From assembly GCA_051293835.1 (NCBI GenBank), contig JBPKMA010000002.1, positions 248,001-312,000 of the forward strand: DNA of 64,000 nucleotides, in the 5' to 3' direction. Shown piece after piece: positions 27,186-36,462 of this stretch (position 1 is its first letter; every line of letters starts with the position of its first letter). The notes below the pieces were generated by a model. The model saw nothing but the letters and a program-made list of their open reading frames with translations. It ran no database searches and was not told the origin of the DNA. The position numbers and the translations under genes were made by a program. The DNA is from DATLZU01 sp051293835. GTDB taxonomy: Bacteria > Nitrospirota > Nitrospiria > Nitrospirales > Nitrospiraceae.

Positions 27186-27264
27186 TGCCCCTATACTCGA
27201 CAGAACCGGGAGCGCGAAGCCGCGGGGCCAGTCTAATTGGCCGAGGGTCTGCTTGGCAAGGGAA

Positions 27265-27300
27265 CAGACGGCATTCCGCGGAGTTGCCGTCTGCTATACT
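27265..27300 (+). promoter_or_regulatory. Perfect inverted repeat and -10 box ahead of the CBS-PilZ gene
   Basis: CAGACGGCA (27265-27273) and TGCCGTCTG (27285-27293) form a perfect nine-base inverted repeat with an 11-base spacer that itself contains CCGCGG. The right arm runs straight into TATACT (27295-27300), a good -10 element on the plus strand. The placement over the -35 region suggests a repressor or activator site in the divergent region between the MNIO and CBS-PilZ genes. Confidence 0.5.
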
Positions 27301-27364
27301 TCTTCTACATCGTGATCCCGGGACCTCGAACACCGCATCAACCGCCTGATTGATCGAGGTTGCA

Positions 27365-28132
27365 ATGAGGGGCACCGGGAACAAGGATCGCAACACCGCG
27401 TTCGACTCTCCATCCGCAATGGTGGCCCAGATGATGAGACCCGGCGTCATTCAAATTCCGGGCGACGTGCTGGTCAGCGAAGCCGCGCTGGTCATGCAAC
27501 GGGAACAGGTGCCGTGTCTTCTGGTCAAAGACACCGAGACCCTTATCGGCATCATGACCCATAGCGATATCGTCAAGAAGGTCGTCGCGCAGGGGCTGGA
27601 ACCCCACAACATCGAGGCCCGCGCGATCATGTCCAGGCCGGTCCACTCAATTGAATTCGACCGCCCTATCGAAGAGGCCACGACGCTCATGGTTTCGACC
27701 GGGGTCCCGCTGCTAATCGTCACCCACCGGAATCAACCGGTGGGAATTTTGACGGCCCGCGACCTTGTCTCCCCGCCTCAGCGACGCCACGCGCAAATTC
27801 CAGCGTCCGTTCGTATCTCCGACGGTCGCGAGCGGGGCATCGACCATAAGGTCACGATCACCCAGTTAAGCCACGCGGGCGCGTTCGTCGAAACCCCGAA
27901 TCTGCTGTTGCCCGGAACCCGCGTGACACTTTCGTTCACCCTGCCGGGCTCAACGGTTTCTATCCACGTGCACGGCATGATCATCGCGAGCTATCACTCC
28001 CCTCGCCGATCCGAGGGCGAACACCACCGTCGGACGCCCGGGGTGGAAGTTCAGTTTACCGATCTGTCTAACGAAGACCAATCGCGTATCAGCGCATGGG
28101 CTATCCAGAATCTTTACAAGAAATCCTCGTAG
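27365..28132 (+). CDS. CBS-pair plus PilZ domain signalling protein
   Basis: A 255-residue cytoplasmic protein: two CBS motifs (about residues 20-135; VSEAALVMQREQVPCLLVKD, IGIMTHSDIVKKVV, IEEATTLMVSTGVPLLIVTH, GILTARDLV), then a PilZ-like domain (about 145-250; RRHAQIPASVRISDG, LSHAGAFVETPNLLLPGTRVTL, VEVQFTDLSNEDQSRI). CBS pairs sense adenine nucleotides, PilZ domains bind cyclic di-GMP; here the PilZ arginine motif is not clearly the RxxxR kind, so binding is uncertain. The ATG at 27365 has GAGG six bases upstream. Confidence 0.75.
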   Translation: MRGTGNKDRNTAFDSPSAMVAQMMRPGVIQIPGDVLVSEAALVMQREQVPCLLVKDTETLIGIMTHSDIVKKVVAQGLEPHNIEARAIMSRPVHSIEFDRPIEEATTLMVSTGVPLLIVTHRNQPVGILTARDLVSPPQRRHAQIPASVRISDGRERGIDHKVTITQLSHAGAFVETPNLLLPGTRVTLSFTLPGSTVSIHVHGMIIASYHSPRRSEGEHHRRTPGVEVQFTDLSNEDQSRISAWAIQNLYKKSS

Positions 28133-28251
28133 GGCCGCGGTTCTCTCCGCGTCGGCCTTTTGACCAGCCGGCGCTTGCCTGGTAGAATTCGGCCACTGTG
28201 TCGGTCTGGCCATCTTCTCCAACGGGTCCCCAAGGACAAGGAACAGATCCC

Positions 28252-29313
28252 ATGGCACAAACTCGCAGCCGCCCGACTCCAACTAAAGAAGAGATCCTGG
28301 CCCAGGTGCACAGCCTGCTGGACGGACCGGATGATGACCTGTCCAGCGTTTTGATGAAAGAAATCCTGGTCGGCGTCTTGCGGCTGCGCGAATCCCGCTT
28401 GGACTTGCTCGACCTCAAGATTGTCAACCGGACGATAAAAGAACTTCGCCACGCCTTCGGCGTGTTCCAGGCCTATCGCGGCCGTCCGAAGATCAGCATC
28501 TTCGGCTCAGCCCGTACCCAACCGGACGATCCCAACTACCAACTGGCGTACCGGTTCGCCCGCCTGATCGTGCAACACGGGTTCATGGTGATCACTGGAG
28601 GGGCGGACGGCATCATGCGAGCCTGCCAAGAAGGAGCCGGCCGGGAGAACAGTTTCGGGGTCAACATCCTGTTGCCGTTTGAGCAGGGTCCCAACGCTGT
28701 GATCGCCGATGACCCGAAGCTCATCACGTTCAAATATTTCTTTACACGGAAACTTACCTTTCAGAAAGAAGCTAACGCGATTGCGTTGTTCCCTGGCGGC
28801 TTCGGCACGCACGATGAAGGGTTCGAAATCCTGACCTTGACGCAGACCGGAAAAAGCGACCCGCAGCCGATCGTCTGCCTGCAGGCACCTGGGTGCGACT
28901 ACTGGAATCATTGGTACAACTTCATCACCGACCAGTTGTTGGGACGCGGCCTCATCAACCAGGAGGATCTGAGCCTGTTCAAAATCCTCGACAGCGAGCA
29001 GCAAGCGGTGGCGGAAATCCTGACCTTCTATCGCCGCTACCATTCCATCCGGTTCGTGGGTCGACAGTTAGCCATGCGCCTGAAACATCCGCTCTCCGAT
29101 GCGCAAGTGGCCGACGTGAACGACCGCTTCAAAGACTTGCTGAGCGAAGGCGTATTCGAACAGCGGGGTCCTCTTCCGGAGGAACTCGACGAGCCAGCCC
29201 TGAAGGACCTCCCTCGCCTGGTGTTCCTCTTCAACCGAAAAAGCGCCGGCCGGCTTCGCCAGCTCATCGACCATCTGAACACGCTGCCGGATCCGGTGCT
29301 CCCACCCGTTTGA
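28252..29313 (+). CDS. LOG-family (lysine decarboxylase-like fold) protein
   Basis: A 353-residue member of the LOG/TIGR00730 family. The signature GGADGIMRACQEGA and the PGGFGTHDEGFE motif (active-site Arg/Glu region; usual form PGGxGTxxE) are clear. LOG enzymes cleave nucleotide 5'-monophosphates to free base and ribose phosphate; the old name lysine decarboxylase is wrong. The protein is longer than plain LOG enzymes, with a helical N-terminal ~75 residues and a C-terminal ~100 residues, a variant seen in several bacterial groups. ATG 28252 follows AGGA at fair distance. Confidence 0.8.
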   Translation: MAQTRSRPTPTKEEILAQVHSLLDGPDDDLSSVLMKEILVGVLRLRESRLDLLDLKIVNRTIKELRHAFGVFQAYRGRPKISIFGSARTQPDDPNYQLAYRFARLIVQHGFMVITGGADGIMRACQEGAGRENSFGVNILLPFEQGPNAVIADDPKLITFKYFFTRKLTFQKEANAIALFPGGFGTHDEGFEILTLTQTGKSDPQPIVCLQAPGCDYWNHWYNFITDQLLGRGLINQEDLSLFKILDSEQQAVAEILTFYRRYHSIRFVGRQLAMRLKHPLSDAQVADVNDRFKDLLSEGVFEQRGPLPEELDEPALKDLPRLVFLFNRKSAGRLRQLIDHLNTLPDPVLPPV

Positions 29314-29388
29314 GCCCCGCATTTCCTCCCGATTCCGTCAAAAGACCCTTTGGCCTCTGTCACCAGACATGGTATTCTGTGGCGCGAC

Positions 29389-30288
29389 ATGTCGGGCCTG
29401 TCTCGCTACAAATCGGACCAACCACCCAGCCTTGTGCTCTATCATGCGGAATGCGCGGACGGATTCGGTGCGGCCTGGGCCATTTGGAAACGCTTCCCCT
29501 CGGCGCAATTCGTCGCCGTCAAGCACGGCGATCCGCCGCCCGCCGACTTAGCCGGCCAGCGGATCGTCATCGTGGATTTTAGCTACTCGAGACCGATCCT
29601 CGAGCACATGGCCCGCCAAGCGTCCTGTTTGCTGGTGCTTGACCACCATATCACTGCCCAGAACGCGCTGGCCGGGCTGCCCTATGCATACTTTGACCTG
29701 AAGAAGTCGGGCGCGATGCTGGCATGGGAGTGGGCCCATGACGAGCCGGCCCCGTGGCTGTTGCAATACATCCAGGACAAGGACCTGTGGCAATGGGTGC
29801 TGCCGGGCAGCCGGGAAATCAACGCCGCGCTCGCATCGTATCCCTTTGATTTCAAACTCTGGGATTCATTTCGACAGAAAGAACTCGAACAGGAGGGGCG
29901 CGCAATTCTCCGGTACGAAAATGAGCTGGTCGGCAAGCTCGCGGCGCACGCGACCCTGGTCTCGTTCCAGGGTGAGGTCGTCCCCGCCGTACAGAGCCCG
30001 GTCTTGACCAGTCAGCTCGGCGAACGGCTTTCGCCTGACTATCCGTTTTGCATCATCTGGCACGACAAGAACGGCCGCCGTTACTACAGCCTGCGCTCTC
30101 GCGAAGGCGGCACCGATGTCGGCAGCATCGCGGCCGAGTTTGGAGGAGGCGGCCATACCCACGCCGCCGGGTTTTCGGTCCCTTTGCCGCCAGACACCCC
30201 ATCGCCGCTCGCTCCGCTCGAACGTGCCGCAGGAGAGAGGCGAGAGCCCGGCAATGAGGGACCCCGCTCCACGGACGGGATAACCTGA
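29389..30288 (+). CDS. DHH-family phosphoesterase
   Basis: A 299-residue DHH/DHHA1 protein. DHH motifs: YHAECADGFGAAWA, VDFSYS, LLVLDHHITA; the DHHA1 glycine motif near the C-terminus is EFGGGGHTHAAGF. Proteins of this group hydrolyse short oligonucleotides, cyclic dinucleotide products or related phosphates; the exact substrate cannot be told. The last ~35 residues after AAGFSVPLP are Pro/Arg-rich and look like a read-on tail. I chose ATG 29389 over an upstream TTG because the conserved part starts soon after. Confidence 0.8.
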   Translation: MSGLSRYKSDQPPSLVLYHAECADGFGAAWAIWKRFPSAQFVAVKHGDPPPADLAGQRIVIVDFSYSRPILEHMARQASCLLVLDHHITAQNALAGLPYAYFDLKKSGAMLAWEWAHDEPAPWLLQYIQDKDLWQWVLPGSREINAALASYPFDFKLWDSFRQKELEQEGRAILRYENELVGKLAAHATLVSFQGEVVPAVQSPVLTSQLGERLSPDYPFCIIWHDKNGRRYYSLRSREGGTDVGSIAAEFGGGGHTHAAGFSVPLPPDTPSPLAPLERAAGERREPGNEGPRSTDGIT

Positions 30289-30346
30289 ACCCATGACCGC
30301 CCTGGATCACCCCCTCGCCTTGCGCTTTCGTCTCTAACACGCAACC

Positions 30347-31069
30347 ATGATCCCGCTGCACGACGACAATCCCACCGAAATCACGCCGATCGTCACGGTG
30401 TCGCTTATCGCCGCCTGTATCGTGGTGTTCCTCTACCAAGCCTCCCTGCCGGCCGGCCCGGGCGAGGCTTTTATTTACGCGTACGGCGCCATTCCGGCCG
30501 TGGTGTTCGGCCGTGCGTCGCTTCCGCAGGAGGTGACGGCCGTCCCTCCTTCGCTCTCGCTGCTGACCAGCATGTTCCTGCACGGAGGATGGATGCACCT
30601 GATCGGCAACATGCTGTATCTGTGGATCTTCGGCAATAACGTCGAAGACGTCATGGGACACGTCCGGTTCGCGATCTTCTACGTGACCTGCGGAGTTCTC
30701 GCCGCCGTGAGCCACGCCCTGACTGATCCGTCTTCCACCATCCCTATGGTCGGCGCGAGCGGGGCGATCTCCGGTGTGCTGGGCGCCTATCTGCTCTTGT
30801 TTCCCCGCGCACAGGTGCTGGTGCTCATTCCGCTGGGGTTGTTCTCACGCATGATGTATGTGCCGGCGGGGTTCGTCCTTGGCTTTTGGTTTGTGCTGCA
30901 GGCGCTGAGCGGCTGGCTCAGCCTCGGACGGCAGGGCGGCGGGGTCGCTTTTTTCGCACACATCGGCGGGTTTCTCGCGGGCATGGCTCTGATCGGAATT
31001 TTCAAACGTCGGAATGTCCGGTTGTTTGCTCCACGCCGGCATCGATCCTGGCGATACGAAGACTGGTAA
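30347..31069 (+). CDS. Rhomboid-family intramembrane serine protease
   Basis: A 240-residue membrane protein with six predicted helices. The catalytic dyad is Ser138 in GASGAISG and His205 in FFAHIGGF, and the HGGWMHLIGNMLYLW stretch (loop and helix 2) is typical. Rhomboids cleave membrane proteins within the bilayer. It follows the DHH gene by 58 bases on the same strand; no functional link is known. Confidence 0.9.
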   Translation: MIPLHDDNPTEITPIVTVSLIAACIVVFLYQASLPAGPGEAFIYAYGAIPAVVFGRASLPQEVTAVPPSLSLLTSMFLHGGWMHLIGNMLYLWIFGNNVEDVMGHVRFAIFYVTCGVLAAVSHALTDPSSTIPMVGASGAISGVLGAYLLLFPRAQVLVLIPLGLFSRMMYVPAGFVLGFWFVLQALSGWLSLGRQGGGVAFFAHIGGFLAGMALIGIFKRRNVRLFAPRRHRSWRYEDW

Positions 31070-31160
31070 GCGGCGGAGAAATCCGGATAGGCAGCTCCCG
31101 CGAGTTTCCAGCCGCCGATAACGCTTGCTGGGGCGCCGACGACCAAGCACGAGCGCGAGG

Positions 31161-31275
31161 TTGGCTCAGGTCGCGAACGCAAGCGTCTTCCGCACGCCGT
31201 CGTCTTCGTCCGGTTGGTGGATCGTTCTAGTGGCTTTCGCGCTCAGCGCCTGCAAACAATCCTGCAATCGATAGC
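31161..31275 (+). CDS. Possible 37-residue lipoprotein peptide or gene remnant
   Basis: Between the rhomboid gene and purK a short frame starting at TTG 31161 encodes a lipoprotein-like signal: GWWIVLVAFALSAC followed by KQSCNR and a TAG at 31273. The lipobox LSAC is good, but nothing follows it. It may be a very small lipoprotein, like entericidin-type peptides, or the 5' stump of a decayed gene, as there are several in this window. Start and reality are uncertain. Confidence 0.25.
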
Positions 31276-31296
31276 GGCGTCGTCTGCTCGCTAAGG

Positions 31297-32478
31297 TCAA
31301 AACGGCGATGGCAGGGGACGGCTAGCGAGTTTGCGGCGAAACGCCACGGCGGCTTTCCACGCCTCCTCCGGCTTTTCAGCCAGAAACGTGACATGGCCCA
31401 TCTTGCGGCCGGGACGGACCACTCGCTTCCCGTAGAGATGCAGCGCCGCGCCTGCCGTCCCGAACAACTCCACTTGTCCCGTTCCTGCGCCGACCTGTAG
31501 CACATCGTCACCAATGAGATTGACCATCACGGCGGGGCTCAGCAGACGGACTTCTCCCAGCGGCAGACCGCACAGCGCGCGCACCTGCTGTTCGAACTGC
31601 GACACCGTGCACGCGTCGAGCGTGTAATGGCCGGAGTTGTGCGGCCGCGGCGCCACTTCGTTGATCAGGAGTCGGCCGTCCGGCATGAGGAAGAGCTCTG
31701 TACAGAACACACCGATTCCGTCGAGAGTTTCAACGACCTTTTCGGCCAGCGCTGCAGCACGCTCCGCAATCCCGTGTTCCACCGAGGCCGGCACGCGGGT
31801 GGTCCGCAGGATGCCGGCTTCGTGGATGTTCTCCACGACTGGATAGAGACGGCGGCCTCCATCCGCTCCGCGCACAACCAGCACCGATAGTTCCCGTTCG
31901 AAACGCAGAAATGGTTCGACAATCCATCGGCTGCCGTCTCGCGCGGTCTCCCGGAGCCTCTGGCGCAGCATCTCCAATTCGTCCCGATTCTGAATCTGCC
32001 ATTGGCCTTTCCCATCGTAGCCGAACGTCGCCATCTTGCAGAGACAGGGAAAGCCCACCTCTTCCGCCGCCAATGGCAATTCGTCGGGCGATGAGATCGG
32101 GCGAAACGCCGGCACGGGAAGTCCGCGGGCGGCCAAAAATTCTTTTTGCGTCAATCGATCCTGGATCAACCGCAAGATCCGACTGCACGGCCGAACCGGG
32201 ATCTTGTGTTCCAAAACCTCGCACAGAGTCGCCGGCACGTTTTCCCACTCATACGTGGCCGCGCGGACCAGATCGGAAAACCGCACCGGGGTGAGAAGAT
32301 CGGTAAACGGGGTGGCAAAGATGTGGTCGGCGTTCCGATGGGCAGGGGCCTCGGTATCCGGGTCCCAAACGGCGACATGATAACCGAGACGACGAGCGGC
32401 CTGGGCGAACATAGTGCCCAGTTGCCCTCCGCCGAGAACCCCCAACACAGAACCGGATTCGATCGGCACCACAGTCAC
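31297..32478 (-). CDS. purK: N5-carboxyaminoimidazole ribonucleotide synthase
   Basis: ATP-grasp enzyme (393 residues) that carboxylates aminoimidazole ribonucleotide with bicarbonate and ATP in purine synthesis. N-terminal VLGGGQLGTMFAQAARRLGY, the CKMATFGYDGKGQW lysine loop, and EVAPRPHNSGHYTLDACTVSQFEQ are diagnostic. It starts with GTG at 32478, overlapping the purE stop in a GTGA arrangement, so the two enzymes of consecutive steps are translationally coupled. Confidence 0.95.
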   Translation of the reverse strand: MTVVPIESGSVLGVLGGGQLGTMFAQAARRLGYHVAVWDPDTEAPAHRNADHIFATPFTDLLTPVRFSDLVRAATYEWENVPATLCEVLEHKIPVRPCSRILRLIQDRLTQKEFLAARGLPVPAFRPISSPDELPLAAEEVGFPCLCKMATFGYDGKGQWQIQNRDELEMLRQRLRETARDGSRWIVEPFLRFERELSVLVVRGADGGRRLYPVVENIHEAGILRTTRVPASVEHGIAERAAALAEKVVETLDGIGVFCTELFLMPDGRLLINEVAPRPHNSGHYTLDACTVSQFEQQVRALCGLPLGEVRLLSPAVMVNLIGDDVLQVGAGTGQVELFGTAGAALHLYGKRVVRPGRKMGHVTFLAEKPEEAWKAAVAFRRKLASRPLPSPF

Positions 32479-33038
32479 GTCTTGCGTGTTTTCGCCGTCC
32501 GCGTCGACGGAGTCGGTAAGGGCCCCTGGGATGCGAGGACCGCGCGCGTCTGTTCGGCGCGGAACCGTTGCAGGCGTTGGCGGATAGCCGGATACCGCCC
32601 CGCGAGGATCTGTGCAGCCAGGAGACCCGCATTTTCGGCCCCACCAATGGCCACGGTCGCGACCGGCACTCCTCGCGGCATTTGCACGATGGAGAGGAGC
32701 GAGTCCAGACCTCCCAAATGTTCGGTGGGAATCGGCACGCCGATGACCGGCAGGTGAGTTTTGGCCGCCAGCATCCCCGGCAGATGGGCGGCACCTCCTG
32801 CGCCGGCGATGATCACCTCGATGCCGCGGCTCGCCGCCTGTTCGGCATAGGCGAAGAGGCGATCGGGCGTGCGGTGAGCCGAAACGACCAGCAACTCGTT
32901 CGGCACACCCAACTCGGTGAGGACCGCGACGGCCTTTTCCAGGATCGGAAAGTCGCTCTTACTTCCTCCGAGCACCCCGACCAACGGGCGGATGCGTCCT
33001 TTGCCGTTCCCCGACAGGCGTTCGCGCGAGCCCCCCAT
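32475..33038 (-). CDS. purE: N5-carboxyaminoimidazole ribonucleotide mutase
   Basis: Class I PurE (187 residues), which moves the carboxyl group made by PurK. GVLGGSKSDFPILEKA, VVSAHRTPDRLF (active-site His) and IIAGAGGAAHLPGMLAAKTHLPVIGVP identify it. The ATG at 33038 has the ribosome binding site GGGAGGA at the right distance. The C-terminal ~25 residues are a basic tail beyond the usual end. Divergent from the HlyD gene. Confidence 0.95.
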   Translation of the reverse strand: MGGSRERLSGNGKGRIRPLVGVLGGSKSDFPILEKAVAVLTELGVPNELLVVSAHRTPDRLFAYAEQAASRGIEVIIAGAGGAAHLPGMLAAKTHLPVIGVPIPTEHLGGLDSLLSIVQMPRGVPVATVAIGGAENAGLLAAQILAGRYPAIRQRLQRFRAEQTRAVLASQGPLPTPSTRTAKTRKT

Positions 33039-33213
33039 AGGTTTTCCTCCCTCACTCTCAACCAAGCCGTGAATGTGTGCGCGACCATTCCCCCTTTGTC
33101 TCACCGGAATGTCGCAACCCGCAACGGCTAAGCCATGGCCACATTAGCCGTTCCAAGAGAGAGGGTCAAGATACGCGCGAGGTGGACGTGAAGGGGAAGA
33201 ACGCCGACGCTGT

Positions 33214-33243
33214 TTGACCCCATGAACCGGATTCCTTTATGAT
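33214..33243 (+). promoter_or_regulatory. Promoter of the HlyD-TolC-ABC cluster
   Basis: TTGACC (33214-33219), 18 bases, TATGAT (33238-33243). The first ATG in the reading frame (33239) lies inside this -10 box, so the real start codon should be the ATG at 33278. Confidence 0.6.
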
Positions 33244-33277
33244 ACACTTGCCTTTCATCCCGATCATCGGAGTCGCG

Positions 33278-34711
33278 ATGCAGCGCCTGGGAGAGGAATT
33301 AAAATCCAGGGGCCAGTGGATAGTCAATCACCCCACCGGTTTGGACGAAATCACCGTCGACGATCTCGCCACCTCTTCCAGACTCCAATCCTGGGAGGCG
33401 GTTCAGATTCCCGAACGACTGAAGTTCTCCTCGCGACTCGCCGTCAAGCTGGTCTTGCTCTTTGCCCTGCTCATCGCGTTCGTTCCCTGGACGCAGACCA
33501 TCACAGCCACCGGCCAGCTCTCCGCCTATTCGCCGTATGAACGGCCGCAGGATATCGAGGCGCAGATCACAGGACGTATCAAAAAATGGCACGTCCTTGA
33601 GGGAGTGCGCGTCAAACAGGGGGATTTGATTCTCGAGCTGGACGACTGGGACCCGAATTTTATGGCGCCGGACCTCCTCGCCCTCCTCGAACAGCGGAAG
33701 GTCGCGCTGGAGCAAACCCGTAAGGCCGCACTGGAACGGGCCGAGCAGTTGGACAAGCGCATCAAGGAAATGCAAAACCTGGTCAAGGCGGCGGTGCCAT
33801 CGGCGGAGGCCCGCGTGGTGGAGGCTGAAAACAAAGTACGGGAAGCCCAACAGAAGGTGACTGCCGCCAAGATCGCCGTCGACACGGCTGAGCTGAACGT
33901 GGACCGCCATCGCCAGCTCGTCGAAAAAGGTCTGGTCTCCCAGCGAGAGCTCGAACTGACAATCCAAGCGGCCATTGCGAGCAAAGCCGAGCTGCAAGCC
34001 GCGCAGGCGTCGTTGAAAGCGGCCCAGCAGGCGATGAGAGCGTTGAGCTTCGGCCGAGACCAGGTCAGCGCCGAAGTGCTTCAACGCCTCCTCGAGGCCG
34101 AGGCAGCCCGTGACGGCGCTTTCGCTGACGCCGCGAAGGCGGCCAATGAACTGGCCGATGTCACGCTTCGGCTCTCCAATGCCACGCAACGCAGAATCGC
34201 CAGCCGGATTCTTGCGCCAATTGATGGGACGGTCGTCCGGATGGCGGAGGTGGGACCCGGCGAAACAGTCAAACAGGGCGACAAATTGGTGCGGATTGCG
34301 CCCTTTGCAGACCGGGCAGTCGAACTATGGGCGGACGGGCTGGACGCTCCGTTGCTCAATGTCGGTCGCAAGGTGCGGCTCCTGTTTTACGGAATCCCCG
34401 CCATTCCGCTTCCAGCTTGGCCAGAACTCATGGCTGGCACCTATGGGGGTATCATCAAAGTGATCGACCAGGTGGACGATGGAAAAGGGAACTATCGTTT
34501 CTGGGTTGTTCCAGATCCTGAAGATCGCGCCTGGCCCCCGCAGGAACATGTCCGTCTCGGCACCAAGGTCATGGGCTGGGTGATTTGCAACCGGGTACCG
34601 TTGTGGTATGAGTTGTGGCGCCGGTTTAACCTCTTCCCGCCCGATTATCAGGAACGGCCGCCTACGCTCATCGATACGCTTCTACCCAAAGCAGGCCGCG
34701 GTGCCAAATAA
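33278..34711 (+). CDS. HlyD-family periplasmic adaptor
   Basis: Membrane fusion protein of 477 residues. A cytoplasmic N-terminus of about 50 residues precedes one membrane helix (LAVKLVLLFALLIAFVPW), then a biotinyl-lipoyl half-domain (GRIKKWHVLEGVRVKQGDLI), a long alpha-hairpin coiled coil (about 120-300) and the second lipoyl half (ILAPIDGTVVRMAEVGPGETVKQGDKLVRIA) with the beta-barrel. This is the layout of type I secretion and efflux adaptors. ATG 33278 follows CGGAG; the earlier ATG 33239 is inside the promoter. TolC-like and ABC genes follow, forming a three-part export set. Confidence 0.85.
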   Translation: MQRLGEELKSRGQWIVNHPTGLDEITVDDLATSSRLQSWEAVQIPERLKFSSRLAVKLVLLFALLIAFVPWTQTITATGQLSAYSPYERPQDIEAQITGRIKKWHVLEGVRVKQGDLILELDDWDPNFMAPDLLALLEQRKVALEQTRKAALERAEQLDKRIKEMQNLVKAAVPSAEARVVEAENKVREAQQKVTAAKIAVDTAELNVDRHRQLVEKGLVSQRELELTIQAAIASKAELQAAQASLKAAQQAMRALSFGRDQVSAEVLQRLLEAEAARDGAFADAAKAANELADVTLRLSNATQRRIASRILAPIDGTVVRMAEVGPGETVKQGDKLVRIAPFADRAVELWADGLDAPLLNVGRKVRLLFYGIPAIPLPAWPELMAGTYGGIIKVIDQVDDGKGNYRFWVVPDPEDRAWPPQEHVRLGTKVMGWVICNRVPLWYELWRRFNLFPPDYQERPPTLIDTLLPKAGRGAK

Positions 34712-34833
34712 GCGCCGGCCCCGACTCTCGCCGTCACGACATTCGCGTCGCTTTGCCTCTCTTGGCGATCCGTCAGAGCAATACAGGTCGGACGCGCCGA
34801 TGCGTGAAGACCGAATAGAAAGGAGTGTGCACG

Positions 34834-36315
34834 ATGAATCATCTGTTTGCTGTTATCGCCTGCTTCATCGTGGCGGCCTGCTCCGCCGCAAGCCATGCGT
34901 TCGCCGCCGACGCGGCTAAGTCAAAGCCGTTGCCCCCCATTCCGCTCTCGTTAGACGAAGTGTTGGCCTGGGTAGACCGTTCGCATCCCCTGCTTAAAGG
35001 CGCTGGCACCGAGAAGATGACTGCCAGAGGCAAGTTGCTCAAAGCACTGGGTGCTTTCGAGCCCGTCCTCATCAATGATATGGAGATCGAACGGTTCATT
35101 CCCAGCGGGAGAACCGACACCCGAACCTCCGGCTTCAACGACACAGTCATGGAATTCCGGCATCAATCCGGGGTCCGGGCCCAAACCGGTATTCGGGATG
35201 TCATCGGCACGGCCGCGGCGAAAATCCCTGACCTCGGGTTTAACAACGGCAGGAACCAGGTCGTTCTTGGCGGATTCATCCCATTGCTGCGCGGCCTGAT
35301 GATCAATCCCGATGCAGCCGAACTTCAGCGGTCGCAGTTGGCTGACCCGATGGCGGACGTCAAGATTTCGCAGACCCGTCAGGACCTGTTCCTAGCCGCC
35401 GCCACGCAATACTGGGACTGGGTCGCCGCCGTGAAACTGGCCGACATTCAGAAGCGCGCGCTGAGCGTCGCAGAGGATCGAGCGAAGCAGGTGGAGGGAC
35501 GTGCCAAGGCCGGCGCCGTTGCGCCACTCGACGTCGTCGAGGCGAATCAGGAGGTACAGCGCCGCAGGGAAACCTGGATCGCCGCCCAGCGCGCCGTCGA
35601 GCAGGAACAATATCGATTGTCCATGTTTCTCTGGGAAAATCACGCCCCCGTAACGCCGCCAGCCGAGCGTGCACCGGACTTTCCGTCGCAGGTTACCGTG
35701 CCATCGCCAGAAACGGTGCAGGCCCATAAATTGCAGGCCAAGGCCGATCGCCCCGAAGTCCGGGAAGTGGGGATCGAGGCGAAACTCAACAACATCGATC
35801 TGGAACTGGCCAAAAACAATTTGTTGCCCAGTTTAGACCTGTCGGCCGAGCCGGCGCGTGCCCCGGAAAAATTCGTCCTCGGCCTCGGGTACAGGTTCGG
35901 CGCAGAATTCCGCATCCCCATTTTCCAACGGCGAAGCCGTGGCGAGGTACTGGAAGCGCAAGCGAAGGCGGATCGCCTCGCGCTTGTCCAGAAGTTCCGC
36001 GAACAGCAGGTCGTGGTGGATGTGGATAACGCGCTGTCTGCCATCGAGCGGGCGAGGGAACGCATCGCTGTTGCCGCCGAGTCGTTGCGGCTCGCCAAGA
36101 CCCTCGAGGAGGGAGAACGCTTCCGTTTCAGCTTGGGGGCCACCAGCGTGCTGTTCGTGAACCTGCGGGAGCGCAACTCCGTGGACTCGGAAAATCAACT
36201 CGTCCGCGCTAAGGCGGATTACCAGAAGGCCTTGGCCTTCTATCAATGGGCGATCGGCGCATGGGCCAAGAGCGAACCGTCGGCCGTGCCGGTGACCTAC
36301 CGGGCTCGGGAATGA
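34834..36315 (+). CDS. TolC-family outer membrane protein
   Basis: Outer membrane channel subunit of 493 residues with signal peptide (HLFAVIACFIVAACSAASHAFA) and two repeats of long helices typical of TolC (for example ADVKISQTRQDLFLAAATQY and LVRAKADYQKALAFYQWAIG). ATG 34834 follows AGGAG at eight bases; a GTG three codons upstream is less well placed. It starts 122 bases after the HlyD gene and is followed by the ABC gene 147 bases on, so the set is complete: outer membrane, periplasm and inner membrane. Confidence 0.85.
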   Translation: MNHLFAVIACFIVAACSAASHAFAADAAKSKPLPPIPLSLDEVLAWVDRSHPLLKGAGTEKMTARGKLLKALGAFEPVLINDMEIERFIPSGRTDTRTSGFNDTVMEFRHQSGVRAQTGIRDVIGTAAAKIPDLGFNNGRNQVVLGGFIPLLRGLMINPDAAELQRSQLADPMADVKISQTRQDLFLAAATQYWDWVAAVKLADIQKRALSVAEDRAKQVEGRAKAGAVAPLDVVEANQEVQRRRETWIAAQRAVEQEQYRLSMFLWENHAPVTPPAERAPDFPSQVTVPSPETVQAHKLQAKADRPEVREVGIEAKLNNIDLELAKNNLLPSLDLSAEPARAPEKFVLGLGYRFGAEFRIPIFQRRSRGEVLEAQAKADRLALVQKFREQQVVVDVDNALSAIERARERIAVAAESLRLAKTLEEGERFRFSLGATSVLFVNLRERNSVDSENQLVRAKADYQKALAFYQWAIGAWAKSEPSAVPVTYRARE

Positions 36316-36462
36316 TCGCCGAAGGCAGTGGCATTTTCCTTCGTGCTTTGATACGGTTAGAGGAACTGTCCGGCTGCCCAACCAGGCGAAAGGGCCGGAT
36401 GATCCGGCATTTGCTGGCAATCGGCCTTCCGGCCTGGTGAATACCTGCCAACGAGCGAGGGC

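Noticed and set aside
31161..31275. Attachment of the short lipoprotein signal to purK or the rhomboid gene
   Set aside because: It is on the opposite strand to purK and in a different frame from the rhomboid protein, whose stop is at 31067-31069.
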